DNA of 6,610 nt from Clostridiales bacterium (GTDB lineage: Bacteria; Bacillota; Clostridia; Peptostreptococcales; T1SED10-28), in the NCBI GenBank assembly GCA_007134725.1, contig SLKF01000197.1, positions 1-6,610 on the forward strand, in the 5' to 3' direction. Below, piece after piece: positions 1 through 5,150 of this stretch (positions are counted from its first letter, which is position 1; each line of letters opens with the position of its first letter). The notes beneath the pieces are model-generated. The model worked only from the letters and a program-made list of their open reading frames with translations, was not told the DNA's origin and did no database searches. Made by a program: the position numbers and the translations under genes.

Positions 1-3
1 ATT

Positions 4-9
4 AGGAGG
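4..9 (+). promoter_or_regulatory. Ribosome binding site of pepF
   Basis: AGGAGG stands 6 nt before the ATG at 16. This decides the start: an in-frame TTG at 10 directly abuts the Shine-Dalgarno sequence and cannot be served by it. The promoter of this gene lies outside the window. Confidence 0.85.
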
Positions 10-15
10 TTGATT

Positions 16-1794
16 ATGAAAAAAACATGGAACCTGGATGCACTGTACAAATCCTTTGATTCTGATGAATTTCAAAAGGATTTTCAGTTATTAAAAACAA
101 GAATTCAGGAAATGACAAAATGGGCCAAGGAAAACCTGAAGGACTCCCATCGTCCTGGGGAAAAGCTTAAAAAAGTAATTGGGGATCAGGAGGAAGTGGG
201 CACTTTGATGCGTAAGCTGATGACCTATGCAAATCTTAGAGCCGCCACAAATGCCCGGGATGAAGAAGCCACAAAGTATATGGAAAAAATCAACAAGGCG
301 ATCACCGATCTTACGAAAGCCTCTGTTTTATTTGATAAATGGCTAAAAGAACGGGAGGACTTAAAAGAAGTAATTGATGCCTCTGAAAAACTACAGGAAT
401 ATGAATTTTACTTAATGGAGAAGTATAAAAAGACCCGGTACCTTCTAAGTGAGGAAGAGGAAGTTACCATTGCAAAGATGCAGGAGACGGGTTCAAAGGC
501 TTGGTCTAATTTGCAAAACGTAATTTCCTCTACCTTAATGGTGGAAATTGAATTGGATGGTAAGGAGCAAAAGCTGCCTTTACCGGCAGCGAGAAACTTA
601 GCTTTTCATAAGGACCCGGAAGTTCGAAAAAAAGGTTACCAAGCGGAGCAAGAGGCCTATAAAAAGATCGAAGAGTCCTCGGCAGCAGCCCTAAACGGCA
701 TAAAAGGGGAAGTTCTTACCACGACAAAAATGCGGGGTTACGATAGTCCCTTACAAGAGACGGTCTTAAAATCCCGAATCGATCAGAAAACCCTGGATGC
801 CATGCTGGAGGCTATGAAAGAGAGTCTGCCGAAATTCCGGGAGTACTATAAACGAAAAGGGGAGCTTTTGGGTCATCAAAACGGTCTTCCCATCTACGAC
901 ATGTTTGCTCCCATGGGTGAGGCGGATATGAGTTTTACCTATGAAGAAGCCAGAGATTACGTACTAAAGAATTTTAAGACCTTCAGTCCGGAACTGGAAA
1001 GGTTTACAAAGAAAGCCTTTGATAATGAATGGATTGATGCAGAGCCTCGAGAGGGGAAAAGGGGTGGGGCCTTTTGTGCAAATATCCATCCTATTGGAGA
1101 GAGTCGGATCCTTTCGAATTTTGACGGAAGTTTCAGCAATATGACTACCCTTGCCCATGAACTGGGTCATGCCTTCCATGGAGACTGCCTGAAAGAGGAA
1201 CATCTCCTTAACAGTGGCTACACGATGCCGATTGCAGAAACCGCATCCATCTTTTGTGAGACCATTGTTGTGAACGCCGCACTGAAAGAAGCGGATAAAA
1301 AAGAGGCTTTCACGATTTTAGAGGCCAATTTACAAGGTGCCGGTCAGGTTATTGTAGACATTATGGCACGATTCTTTTTTGAAAGCAAAGTTTTTGAAAT
1401 CCGGGAAGATCATGCTTTATCGGTACAGGAACTGAAAGATACCATGCTTTGGGCACAGAAAGAGGCTTACGGTGACGGTTTAGATCATAATGCCCTACAC
1501 CCTTATATGTGGGTTAATAAACCCCATTACTATTCTGCAGGACTTAGCTTTTACAACTTCCCCTATGCTTTCGGACTGTTATTCGCTAAAGGGGTTTACG
1601 CTGAATACCTAAAACGGGGAGAGGCCTTTGTACCGGAATATACAAAACTCCTGAAAGCCACGGGAAAAAATGAAATAAAGGATGTGGCCAATAGGGTGGG
1701 AATTGATGTTCAAGATCCCGCATTCTGGAAAAGTTCCCTGGCCCTTATCGAAAAAGATATCGAAGAATTCATCAGACTCAGTAAAGAACTATAA
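16..1794 (+). CDS. pepF: Oligoendopeptidase F family zinc metallopeptidase (M3B)
   Basis: A cytoplasmic zinc endopeptidase that cleaves short peptides, probably in peptide recycling. The protein is 592 residues, normal for PepF/M3 proteins of about 560-610. The catalytic HELGH is at residues 381-385 (nt 1156-1170): His381 and His385 bind zinc and Glu382 is the general base. The third zinc ligand is probably Glu408 in the segment PIAETASIFCE, about 23 residues later, as the M3 family requires. A C-terminal block HPYMWVNKPHYYSAG (residues 495-509) supplies the His/Tyr residues (His504, Tyr505/506, Tyr513) that M3 enzymes use for substrate and transition-state binding. The N-terminal 200 residues are helical and charged, as in the M3 N-terminal domain. 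There is no signal peptide. The gene is intact, ends in TAA, and is followed by its own hairpin, so it looks separate from the next gene. Family assignment is secure; the physiological substrate is not known from sequence. Confidence 0.96.
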   Translation: MKKTWNLDALYKSFDSDEFQKDFQLLKTRIQEMTKWAKENLKDSHRPGEKLKKVIGDQEEVGTLMRKLMTYANLRAATNARDEEATKYMEKINKAITDLTKASVLFDKWLKEREDLKEVIDASEKLQEYEFYLMEKYKKTRYLLSEEEEVTIAKMQETGSKAWSNLQNVISSTLMVEIELDGKEQKLPLPAARNLAFHKDPEVRKKGYQAEQEAYKKIEESSAAALNGIKGEVLTTTKMRGYDSPLQETVLKSRIDQKTLDAMLEAMKESLPKFREYYKRKGELLGHQNGLPIYDMFAPMGEADMSFTYEEARDYVLKNFKTFSPELERFTKKAFDNEWIDAEPREGKRGGAFCANIHPIGESRILSNFDGSFSNMTTLAHELGHAFHGDCLKEEHLLNSGYTMPIAETASIFCETIVVNAALKEADKKEAFTILEANLQGAGQVIVDIMARFFFESKVFEIREDHALSVQELKDTMLWAQKEAYGDGLDHNALHPYMWVNKPHYYSAGLSFYNFPYAFGLLFAKGVYAEYLKRGEAFVPEYTKLLKATGKNEIKDVANRVGIDVQDPAFWKSSLALIEKDIEEFIRLSKEL

Positions 1795-1802
1795 TACCAT
1801 TG

Positions 1803-1834
1803 TCGCAGGCTCTTTTCCTGGAAAGAGCCTGTGG
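1803..1834 (+). terminator. Hairpin after pepF, possible terminator or 3'-end stabiliser
   Basis: CAGGCTCTTT (1806-1815) pairs perfectly with AAAGAGCCTG (1822-1831) around a 6-nt loop. The stem can extend outward to 1803/1834 through G-U and C-G pairs. It begins 8 nt after the pepF stop codon. No T-run follows on either strand, so it is not a classical intrinsic terminator. It may define the mRNA end or need a factor. Confidence 0.5.
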
Positions 1835-1892
1835 TAAATACGATAAAAGATCAAAATTATCAATCCTTGGAATCATAAATAAAAATCGTTAA

Positions 1893-1908
1893 AATAATAT
1901 CAATTATT
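1893..1908. repeat. Short AT-rich inverted repeat next to the -35 box
   Basis: AATAAT and ATTATT are separated by ATCA (6-4-6) and end 2 nt before the TTGACA box of the diiron-protein promoter. The position suits an operator. A second imperfect repeat, TAATA-N7-TATTA (1940-1956), overlaps the -10/start region. Neither matches the PerR (7-1-7) or Fur consensus well, and such repeats are common by chance in AT-rich DNA, so the regulatory role is only a suggestion. Confidence 0.25.
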
Positions 1909-1910
1909 GA

Positions 1911-1940
1911 TTGACAGTCCTACTGAAAATAAGCTATGAT
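1911..1940 (+). promoter_or_regulatory. Sigma-A-type promoter of the diiron-protein gene
   Basis: A perfect -35 TTGACA (1911-1916), an 18-nt spacer and a -10 TATGAT (1935-1940, 5 of 6 consensus) predict transcription from about 1947. That leaves a leader of roughly 28 nt before the ATG at 1976. The sequence around it is very AT-rich, and the promoter lies after the pepF hairpin, so the gene should be transcribed on its own. Confidence 0.75.
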
Positions 1941-1975
1941 AATATTGTAGCTATTAAAAATGGAGGTGTACAAAG

Positions 1976-2425
1976 ATGAAATCTTATAAGGATATTTTAG
2001 CAATGGCTGTGGAAAATGAAGTGGAAGCCCATGAGTTTTATAAAGCAGCAGCGGAGAAGATTCAGGACAAGAACCTGAAAAAAACCTTTGAGGATCTTGC
2101 TCAGGAAGAGACCAAACACAAGGTACTGCTTGAAGGGTATTTGAAAAATGATATGAAGACCATGAAGTTTAAAGAAAACAAAGACTTTCAGCTTTCGGAA
2201 ACCGTAGAGAAAAAAACCTTATCCACGGATATGAGTTTTAAAGACGCCATCGCTTTGGCCATGAAAAAAGAAGAAGAGGCCATGAACATGTACCGTCAGT
2301 TTGCAGAAGCCAGCGAAGAGGAAAAACAAAAAGAAACCTTTGCGGAACTGGTAAAAATGGAACAACAACATAAAACCAGGTTGGAAGACATTTATAGCAA
2401 CGCCGCCTTTGTTGAAGTCTGGTAA
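1976..2425 (+). CDS. Rubrerythrin/ferritin-like diiron protein, no rubredoxin domain
   Basis: A 149-residue helical protein with the two half-motifs of a ferritin-like four-helix diiron site: Glu17...Tyr22 then Glu45-x-x-His48, and Glu101...Tyr106 then Glu129-x-x-His132. This matches the stand-alone rubrerythrin-type domain. The protein lacks any CxxC pair, so it has no rubredoxin electron-transfer domain and must take electrons from a separate donor if it is a peroxidase. In anaerobes such proteins are thought to take part in peroxide detoxification or iron handling; which one cannot be told here. The two halves resemble each other, consistent with the family's internal duplication. The ATG is preceded by GGAGGTG (1962-1968) at 7-nt spacing. 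The gene has its own promoter and a strong downstream terminator, so it is probably monocistronic. It is acidic and lysine-rich, soluble, with no signal peptide. Confidence 0.88.
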   Translation: MKSYKDILAMAVENEVEAHEFYKAAAEKIQDKNLKKTFEDLAQEETKHKVLLEGYLKNDMKTMKFKENKDFQLSETVEKKTLSTDMSFKDAIALAMKKEEEAMNMYRQFAEASEEEKQKETFAELVKMEQQHKTRLEDIYSNAAFVEVW

Positions 2426-2450
2426 TACAAAAAAATTTACGCAGTATAAA

Positions 2451-2496
2451 ACAAAAGAGCTTACCCCTTAACTACTTAAGGAGTGAGCTCTTTTGT
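2451..2496. terminator. Bidirectional intrinsic terminator between convergent genes
   Basis: Arms 2451-2471 and 2476-2496 are complementary over 21 positions with one G-U pair and one A-C mismatch, closed by a CTAC loop. On the plus strand the stem ends in CTCTTTTGT and then TATATTTCGCTTTT. On the minus strand the exit is CTCTTTTGTTTTAT. It can therefore stop transcripts of both the diiron-protein gene and the permease operon. It overlaps the last codons of the minus-strand permease gene, whose stop lies at 2468-2470. Confidence 0.9.
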
Positions 2497-3007
2497 ATAT
2501 TTCGCTTTTATCTGCAGTATTAAGAAGTTTTTCCGTAATCCCTGCGATTAGGAGAATGACAAAGATGTTTACTGTGAATCGGGTAAGCATAAAAGTCCAA
2601 CCGAGGGCACTGGCTTCAAACAACAGCAATGGAATTTTGGTTGTGGACCATGCTCCGATAAAAATCAGGACATTGGATAACTTACTGCCCTTCTTAAGCA
2701 GCAGACCGGCAATGGGAAAGGCAACATACAGAGGCCCTGCGGCTAAGGACCCCATTAAAAAAGCGATGAGTTTTCCCAGGGGACCGGACTTTTCCCCCAT
2801 AAGCTTGATCATGGTTTCCCGGGGAACCCAAACATCCAACAGACCGAGAATAATAAAAATCGGTGGAACCACATACAGCATTTCCAGAGTGTTATTCCTT
2901 GTATGTGCTAAGGAACGATAACCGATTTCCGGAAGGATAAAAAGGAGAATAATGTTGATGGTGACTAAAATAAGGGCAAACTTATAACGACTGATGATTT
3001 TCTTCAT
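2468..3007 (-). CDS. Half-size permease, ArsP/DUF318-like (second subunit)
   Basis: An integral membrane protein of 179 residues with about five hydrophobic segments (roughly 9-28, 44-61, 77-104, 111-132, 138-160). The core GEKSGPLG...AAGPLYVAFPIAGLLLKKG (residues 71-107) is the repeat unit of ArsP-like permeases (COG0701/PF03773), a family linked to efflux of metalloids, organoarsenicals or metals. Full-length members have two such units in about 300 residues or more, so this protein is one half. The other half is the gene just upstream; they overlap by ATGA (3004-3007), which implies translational coupling and a two-subunit complex. The ATG is preceded by GGAGTG about 9 nt away. The last nine or so codons lie inside the transcription terminator. 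The substrate is unknown. A link to NCBI's SaoE efflux transporter is possible but unverified. Confidence 0.8.
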   Translation of the reverse strand: MKKIISRYKFALILVTINIILLFILPEIGYRSLAHTRNNTLEMLYVVPPIFIILGLLDVWVPRETMIKLMGEKSGPLGKLIAFLMGSLAAGPLYVAFPIAGLLLKKGSKLSNVLIFIGAWSTTKIPLLLFEASALGWTFMLTRFTVNIFVILLIAGITEKLLNTADKSEIYKRAHSLSS

Positions 3008-3483
3008 CCTAAAACCACTCCAATCACTAAGGCTACAACAAAAGAAAAAGAAAAGGCCAGGCTGTTTCTAAGAACCGCCGCCCGTTTACCGAAATACTGA
3101 ATCTCCACGGGGAGGGTTACCACTCCCACCATCATTAAGGTGGAGATAAACACGGCAATTTGCATAAAACCGGCGCCGTTGTTTAGTAAGGTTGCCGCCA
3201 GGGGAAAAGCTACAAACCCGGGAATTAAGGTGATTCCACCAACCAGGGCTGCGAGAAACATTCCCAAAAACCCGGATTCCCCTCCTATTAATCGGGAGAT
3301 GGTTTCCGGATCGATGACCGCAAGCATTAAGCCTATGATCACCAGAATTCCGATAAACTGTGGAAGAATGTTTTCAAAAGCTTTCCAGGCTTTTTTCAGT
3401 GCTTTTTTTGTTTTCTTACGATCTTTAAAAAAGGACAGGGATAATAGAATTGTGGCCAATACATAAAGAATTAGGGTAAACAT
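3004..3483 (-). CDS. Half-size permease, ArsP/DUF318-like (first subunit)
   Basis: An integral membrane protein of 159 residues, the first gene of the minus-strand pair. Hydrophobic segments lie at about 1-18, 41-58, 71-100, 104-126 and 137-158. A lysine-rich stretch (20-34) after the first segment is probably cytoplasmic. The core GGESGFLG...LIPGFVAFPLAATLLNNG (67-103) aligns with the matching core of the downstream gene, so the two are related halves of an ArsP-like permease. The start at 3483 is chosen because AAAGGAG (3497-3491) stands 7 nt before it. The frame is open upstream to an ATG at 3558, but that would add a hydrophilic 25-residue tail running through the operator and promoter and has no ribosome site. 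The gene ends in TGA. The leader holds a CsoR-like palindrome, suggesting induction by a metal or reactive sulfur species. Confidence 0.8.
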   Translation of the reverse strand: MFTLILYVLATILLSLSFFKDRKKTKKALKKAWKAFENILPQFIGILVIIGLMLAVIDPETISRLIGGESGFLGMFLAALVGGITLIPGFVAFPLAATLLNNGAGFMQIAVFISTLMMVGVVTLPVEIQYFGKRAAVLRNSLAFSFSFVVALVIGVVLG

Positions 3484-3506
3484 AAAAGAACTCCTTTCTC
3501 TGTTTG

Positions 3507-3525
3507 ACCCCCTATGTACGGGGGT
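3507..3525. promoter_or_regulatory. C5/G5 palindrome, candidate CsoR-family operator
   Basis: ACCCCC-TATGTAC-GGGGGT is a perfect 6-7-6 inverted repeat in otherwise AT-rich DNA, with the flank GGGGGTAT. Operators of the CsoR/RcnR/FrmR/CstR repressor family are G/C-run palindromes with TA flanks of this kind. Relative to the minus-strand promoter it lies about +8 to +26, where a bound repressor could block elongation or polymerase. In RNA it could also form a short GC stem just before the ribosome binding site. No CsoR-like gene is present in the window, so the regulator is inferred only. Confidence 0.55.
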
Positions 3526-3539
3526 ATCAATCTCATAAC

Positions 3540-3568
3540 AGTATAAGGAATAATTCAATTTTTGTCAA
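3540..3568 (-). promoter_or_regulatory. Promoter of the permease operon
   Basis: Read on the minus strand: TTGACA (3568-3563), exactly 17 nt, then TATACT (3545-3540, 5 of 6 consensus). The predicted start is near 3533, giving a leader of about 50 nt that contains the C5/G5 palindrome and the ribosome binding site. This also argues for the 3483 start codon. Confidence 0.8.
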
Positions 3569-3694
3569 TGGAAAAGCGAAAGTATATCGTAGGAAATTGG
3601 AAAATTGGGTAATAAAATAATAGGTTTCAAAAACATATTTTGGCAAAAGGCATCTGGAATAAGTAAAGAGCGGATAAAATACAGGAGGGGTTTT
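3569..3694 (+). promoter_or_regulatory. Upstream region of the selenoprotein-rtcB genes, promoter not resolved
   Basis: This AT-rich stretch must drive the plus-strand pair. I see only weak boxes: TTGGCA at 3640-3645 with TAAAGA 18 nt later (3664-3669), and an isolated TAAAAT at 3675-3680. A small TTTTG-G-CAAAA palindrome (3638-3648) overlaps the first of these. AGGAGGGG (3683-3690) is the strong ribosome binding site, 4 nt before the ATG at 3695. Confidence 0.3.
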
Positions 3695-3970
3695 ATGGTA
3701 AAAATTATTATCTTGGAGGATATCGGATGAGGATTCTCAAAACTTCGGCCCATCGTGGATGAGGCCTTAAAACGATTAGGACTAAAAAGTGAAATTACCA
3801 TGATTTGTAATTCCCGAGAATTTGATAAATACGAAGTGAAAGAGACGCCCGCATTGATCATCAACGGAAAAATTGCGGTGGAGGGTTGGGTACCGTCCAT
3901 CTTTAAAATGCCGGGAATTATTGAAATCCATCTGTCTGAATATGGGGAAAGAAAGGAGGATGAAAAATGA
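3695..3970 (+). CDS. Predicted selenocysteine-containing thioredoxin-fold protein (SaoT-like?)
   Basis: Read through one in-frame TGA (3728-3730, codon 12), this gene encodes a complete 91-residue small thioredoxin like the archaeal MTH895 type. It runs MVKIIILEDIG-U-GFSKLRPI, then helix DEALKRLGL, a second strand, the cis-proline loop TPALIINGK (Thr51-Pro52), and GWVPS. Family members carry GTGCxxCxKL where this has DIGUGFSKL, so the UGA falls in the redox loop. The motif becomes UxxS (U12, S15) with no partner cysteine; the only Cys is Cys38. A SECIS-like hairpin follows at 3747-3766. The ATG has a strong AGGAGGGG site, and the stop (TGA 3968-3970) overlaps the rtcB start by ATGA. The likely role is thiol/selenol redox or metal-thiolate exchange, perhaps for the divergent permease or for RtcB. 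Alternative: a nonsense-mutated pseudogene, less likely as nothing else is broken. A naive gene caller would miss it or start at GTG 3755, which lacks a ribosome site. Confidence 0.75.
3728..3730 (+). other. In-frame UGA, predicted selenocysteine codon (Sec12)
   Basis: TGA at codon 12 of the thioredoxin-like gene sits between GGA (Gly) and GGA (Gly), in the loop after the first beta strand where the family has CxxC. Neither alternative frame here yields a CxxC, so a simple frameshift does not explain it. Confidence 0.7.
3747..3766 (+). promoter_or_regulatory. Candidate bacterial SECIS stem-loop
   Basis: GGCC (3747-3750) pairs with GGCC (3763-3766) and CAUC (3751-3754) with GAUG (3758-3761). 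A3762 is bulged and the loop is GUG (3755-3757). The apical loop starts 24 nt after the UGA and opens with G. This fits the general description of bacterial SECIS elements: the loop 16-37 nt from the UGA and a G among its first two bases. The hairpin also encodes RPIVDEA of the protein, so part of the pairing could be coincidence. Confidence 0.6.
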
Positions 3971-5073
3971 TCATCAAAGGGAAATACAATGAAGCCAAGG
4001 TTTTCAGTGACGAGTTGGAGGATCAAACAAAAGAGCAAATCCAGGTTTTATGCGATCAATGGTTTTTAAAGGATGCAAAAATACGGGTCATGCCCGATGC
4101 CCATGCGGGAATGGGATCAACCATCGGGACGACCCTTACGGTTACAGATAAAGTGGTGCCTAATCTTGTGGGCGTGGACATCGGCTGTGGCATGCTTACC
4201 GTACCCATGGGAAAAAAAGAAGTGGACTTAAGAAAACTGGATTTATATATTCGGGGAAACATTCCCAGCGGATTTAAAAACCATAAAAAACCTCAGATTG
4301 ATTATGTTAAGGAAATTAAGAGCCTTAAAGGGATCGCCGCCTTAGATAAAAGTGCTGCGGAGTTTAATTTAGCCCTGGGCAGTCTTGGTGGGGGAAACCA
4401 TTTCATTGAAATCGATCGGGATGATGAAGGAGACCAGTATCTGGTTTTTCATAGCGGCAGCCGGAATCTGGGAAACCAGATTGCAAGACATTACCAAAAG
4501 ATGGCACAAAACAATCTAAAGGACCAATCGGAAATACCCAAGGACCTCTGTTATCTTGAAGGCCAGGAGTTGGAAGATTATTTACACGATATGGATTTGA
4601 TTCAACGCTATGCAAAGGTGAACCGGGAAGTAATGGCCAGAAAAGTTCTGGAAGAGTTTTTCAACCGACCCTTTATAAAAGAAGAGAGCTTTCATACCAT
4701 TCATAACTATATTGATCTTAAGGAAAGGATCCTTCGTAAGGGGGCAGTTTCCGCTAAAAAAGGGGAGAAACTGTTGATTCCCATTAATATGCAAGACGGA
4801 AGTCTGTTAGCGGAAGGTCTTGGCAATGAGGATTGGAACTACTCCGCTCCCCATGGCGCGGGAAGACTTATGAGCCGAAGGGAAGCCAAAAGACAATTAT
4901 CCATGGAAGTCTTTAAAAAGTCCATGAAAGGGATTTATTCTTCCTCGGTAAGTTCCAAAACCATCGATGAGGCGCCCATGGCTTATAAACCCATGGAAGA
5001 TATATTAAAGCATATTCATCCAACCGTGGTGATCCTTAAACACTTGAAACCGATTTATAACTTTAAGGCCTAA
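3967..5073 (+). CDS. rtcB: RtcB-family RNA ligase
   Basis: Predicted Mn2+/GTP-dependent RNA ligase that joins 2',3'-cyclic or 3'-phosphate ends to 5'-hydroxyl ends, through a GMP-histidine intermediate. All hallmark blocks are present over 368 residues: PDAHAGMGSTIG (43-54); VGVDIGCGM (68-76), with Asp71 and Cys74 as metal ligands; LGSLGGGNHFIE (137-148), with the conserved Asn144-His145; FHSGSRNLG (161-169), with metal-ligand His162; IHNYID, with His246; RKGAVSAKKGE; and APHGAGRLMSR, with His296 as the likely guanylated histidine. It is shorter than the E. coli enzyme (about 408), as in many Firmicute members. The start is fixed by AGGAGG (3954-3959) 7 nt before the ATG, which overlaps the preceding stop in ATGA. 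No archease, RtcA or release-factor-like PrfH gene adjoins it within the window. In bacteria RtcB is linked to RNA repair after stress, so pairing with a redox protein suggests protection or stress coupling. Confidence 0.94.
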   Translation: MIIKGKYNEAKVFSDELEDQTKEQIQVLCDQWFLKDAKIRVMPDAHAGMGSTIGTTLTVTDKVVPNLVGVDIGCGMLTVPMGKKEVDLRKLDLYIRGNIPSGFKNHKKPQIDYVKEIKSLKGIAALDKSAAEFNLALGSLGGGNHFIEIDRDDEGDQYLVFHSGSRNLGNQIARHYQKMAQNNLKDQSEIPKDLCYLEGQELEDYLHDMDLIQRYAKVNREVMARKVLEEFFNRPFIKEESFHTIHNYIDLKERILRKGAVSAKKGEKLLIPINMQDGSLLAEGLGNEDWNYSAPHGAGRLMSRREAKRQLSMEVFKKSMKGIYSSSVSSKTIDEAPMAYKPMEDILKHIHPTVVILKHLKPIYNFKA

Positions 5074-5150
5074 GATTTAAAAATATTATGGGTAAAGTCG
5101 AAGCCGCCGGGTATAAATTTCCCGGATAAAAATCTAAACAGAAAGCTGGA
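5074..5150 (+). other. Short rtcB-to-ABC spacer with weak hairpin
   Basis: CCGGG (5107-5111) and CCCGG (5121-5125) form a 5-bp stem with a 9-nt loop and no following T-run, so it is not a convincing terminator. TATTAT (5084-5089) could be a -10 box, but I see no good -35. Whether the ABC genes are cotranscribed with rtcB is unresolved. Confidence 0.3.

Noticed and set aside
3484..3558. N-terminal 25-residue extension of the first permease
   Set aside because: It would begin inside the promoter and translate the operator palindrome; the start at 3483 has a good Shine-Dalgarno sequence.
3727..3762. Mini-ORF at ATG 3727 (11 codons) preceded by GGAGGA at 3715-3720
   Set aside because: Spacing is good, but it lies wholly inside the selenoprotein frame and ends after 11 codons; probably coincidental, though it could affect ribosome pausing near the UGA.
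3755..3970. Separate 71-residue gene starting at GTG 3755
   Set aside because: It lacks the first strand and active-site loop of the fold and has no ribosome site upstream; it is the part of the selenoprotein gene after the UGA.
3695..3970. UGA read as tryptophan (alternative code)
   Set aside because: Tryptophan is TGG throughout the window and TGA ends at least two genes here.
3565..4038. 157-codon open frame on the minus strand
   Set aside because: It runs antisense through the well-supported selenoprotein gene, the intergenic promoter region and the rtcB start, has no ribosome site, and its product resembles no family I know.
5107..5125. rtcB terminator
   Set aside because: Only a 5-bp stem with a 9-nt loop and no U-tract.
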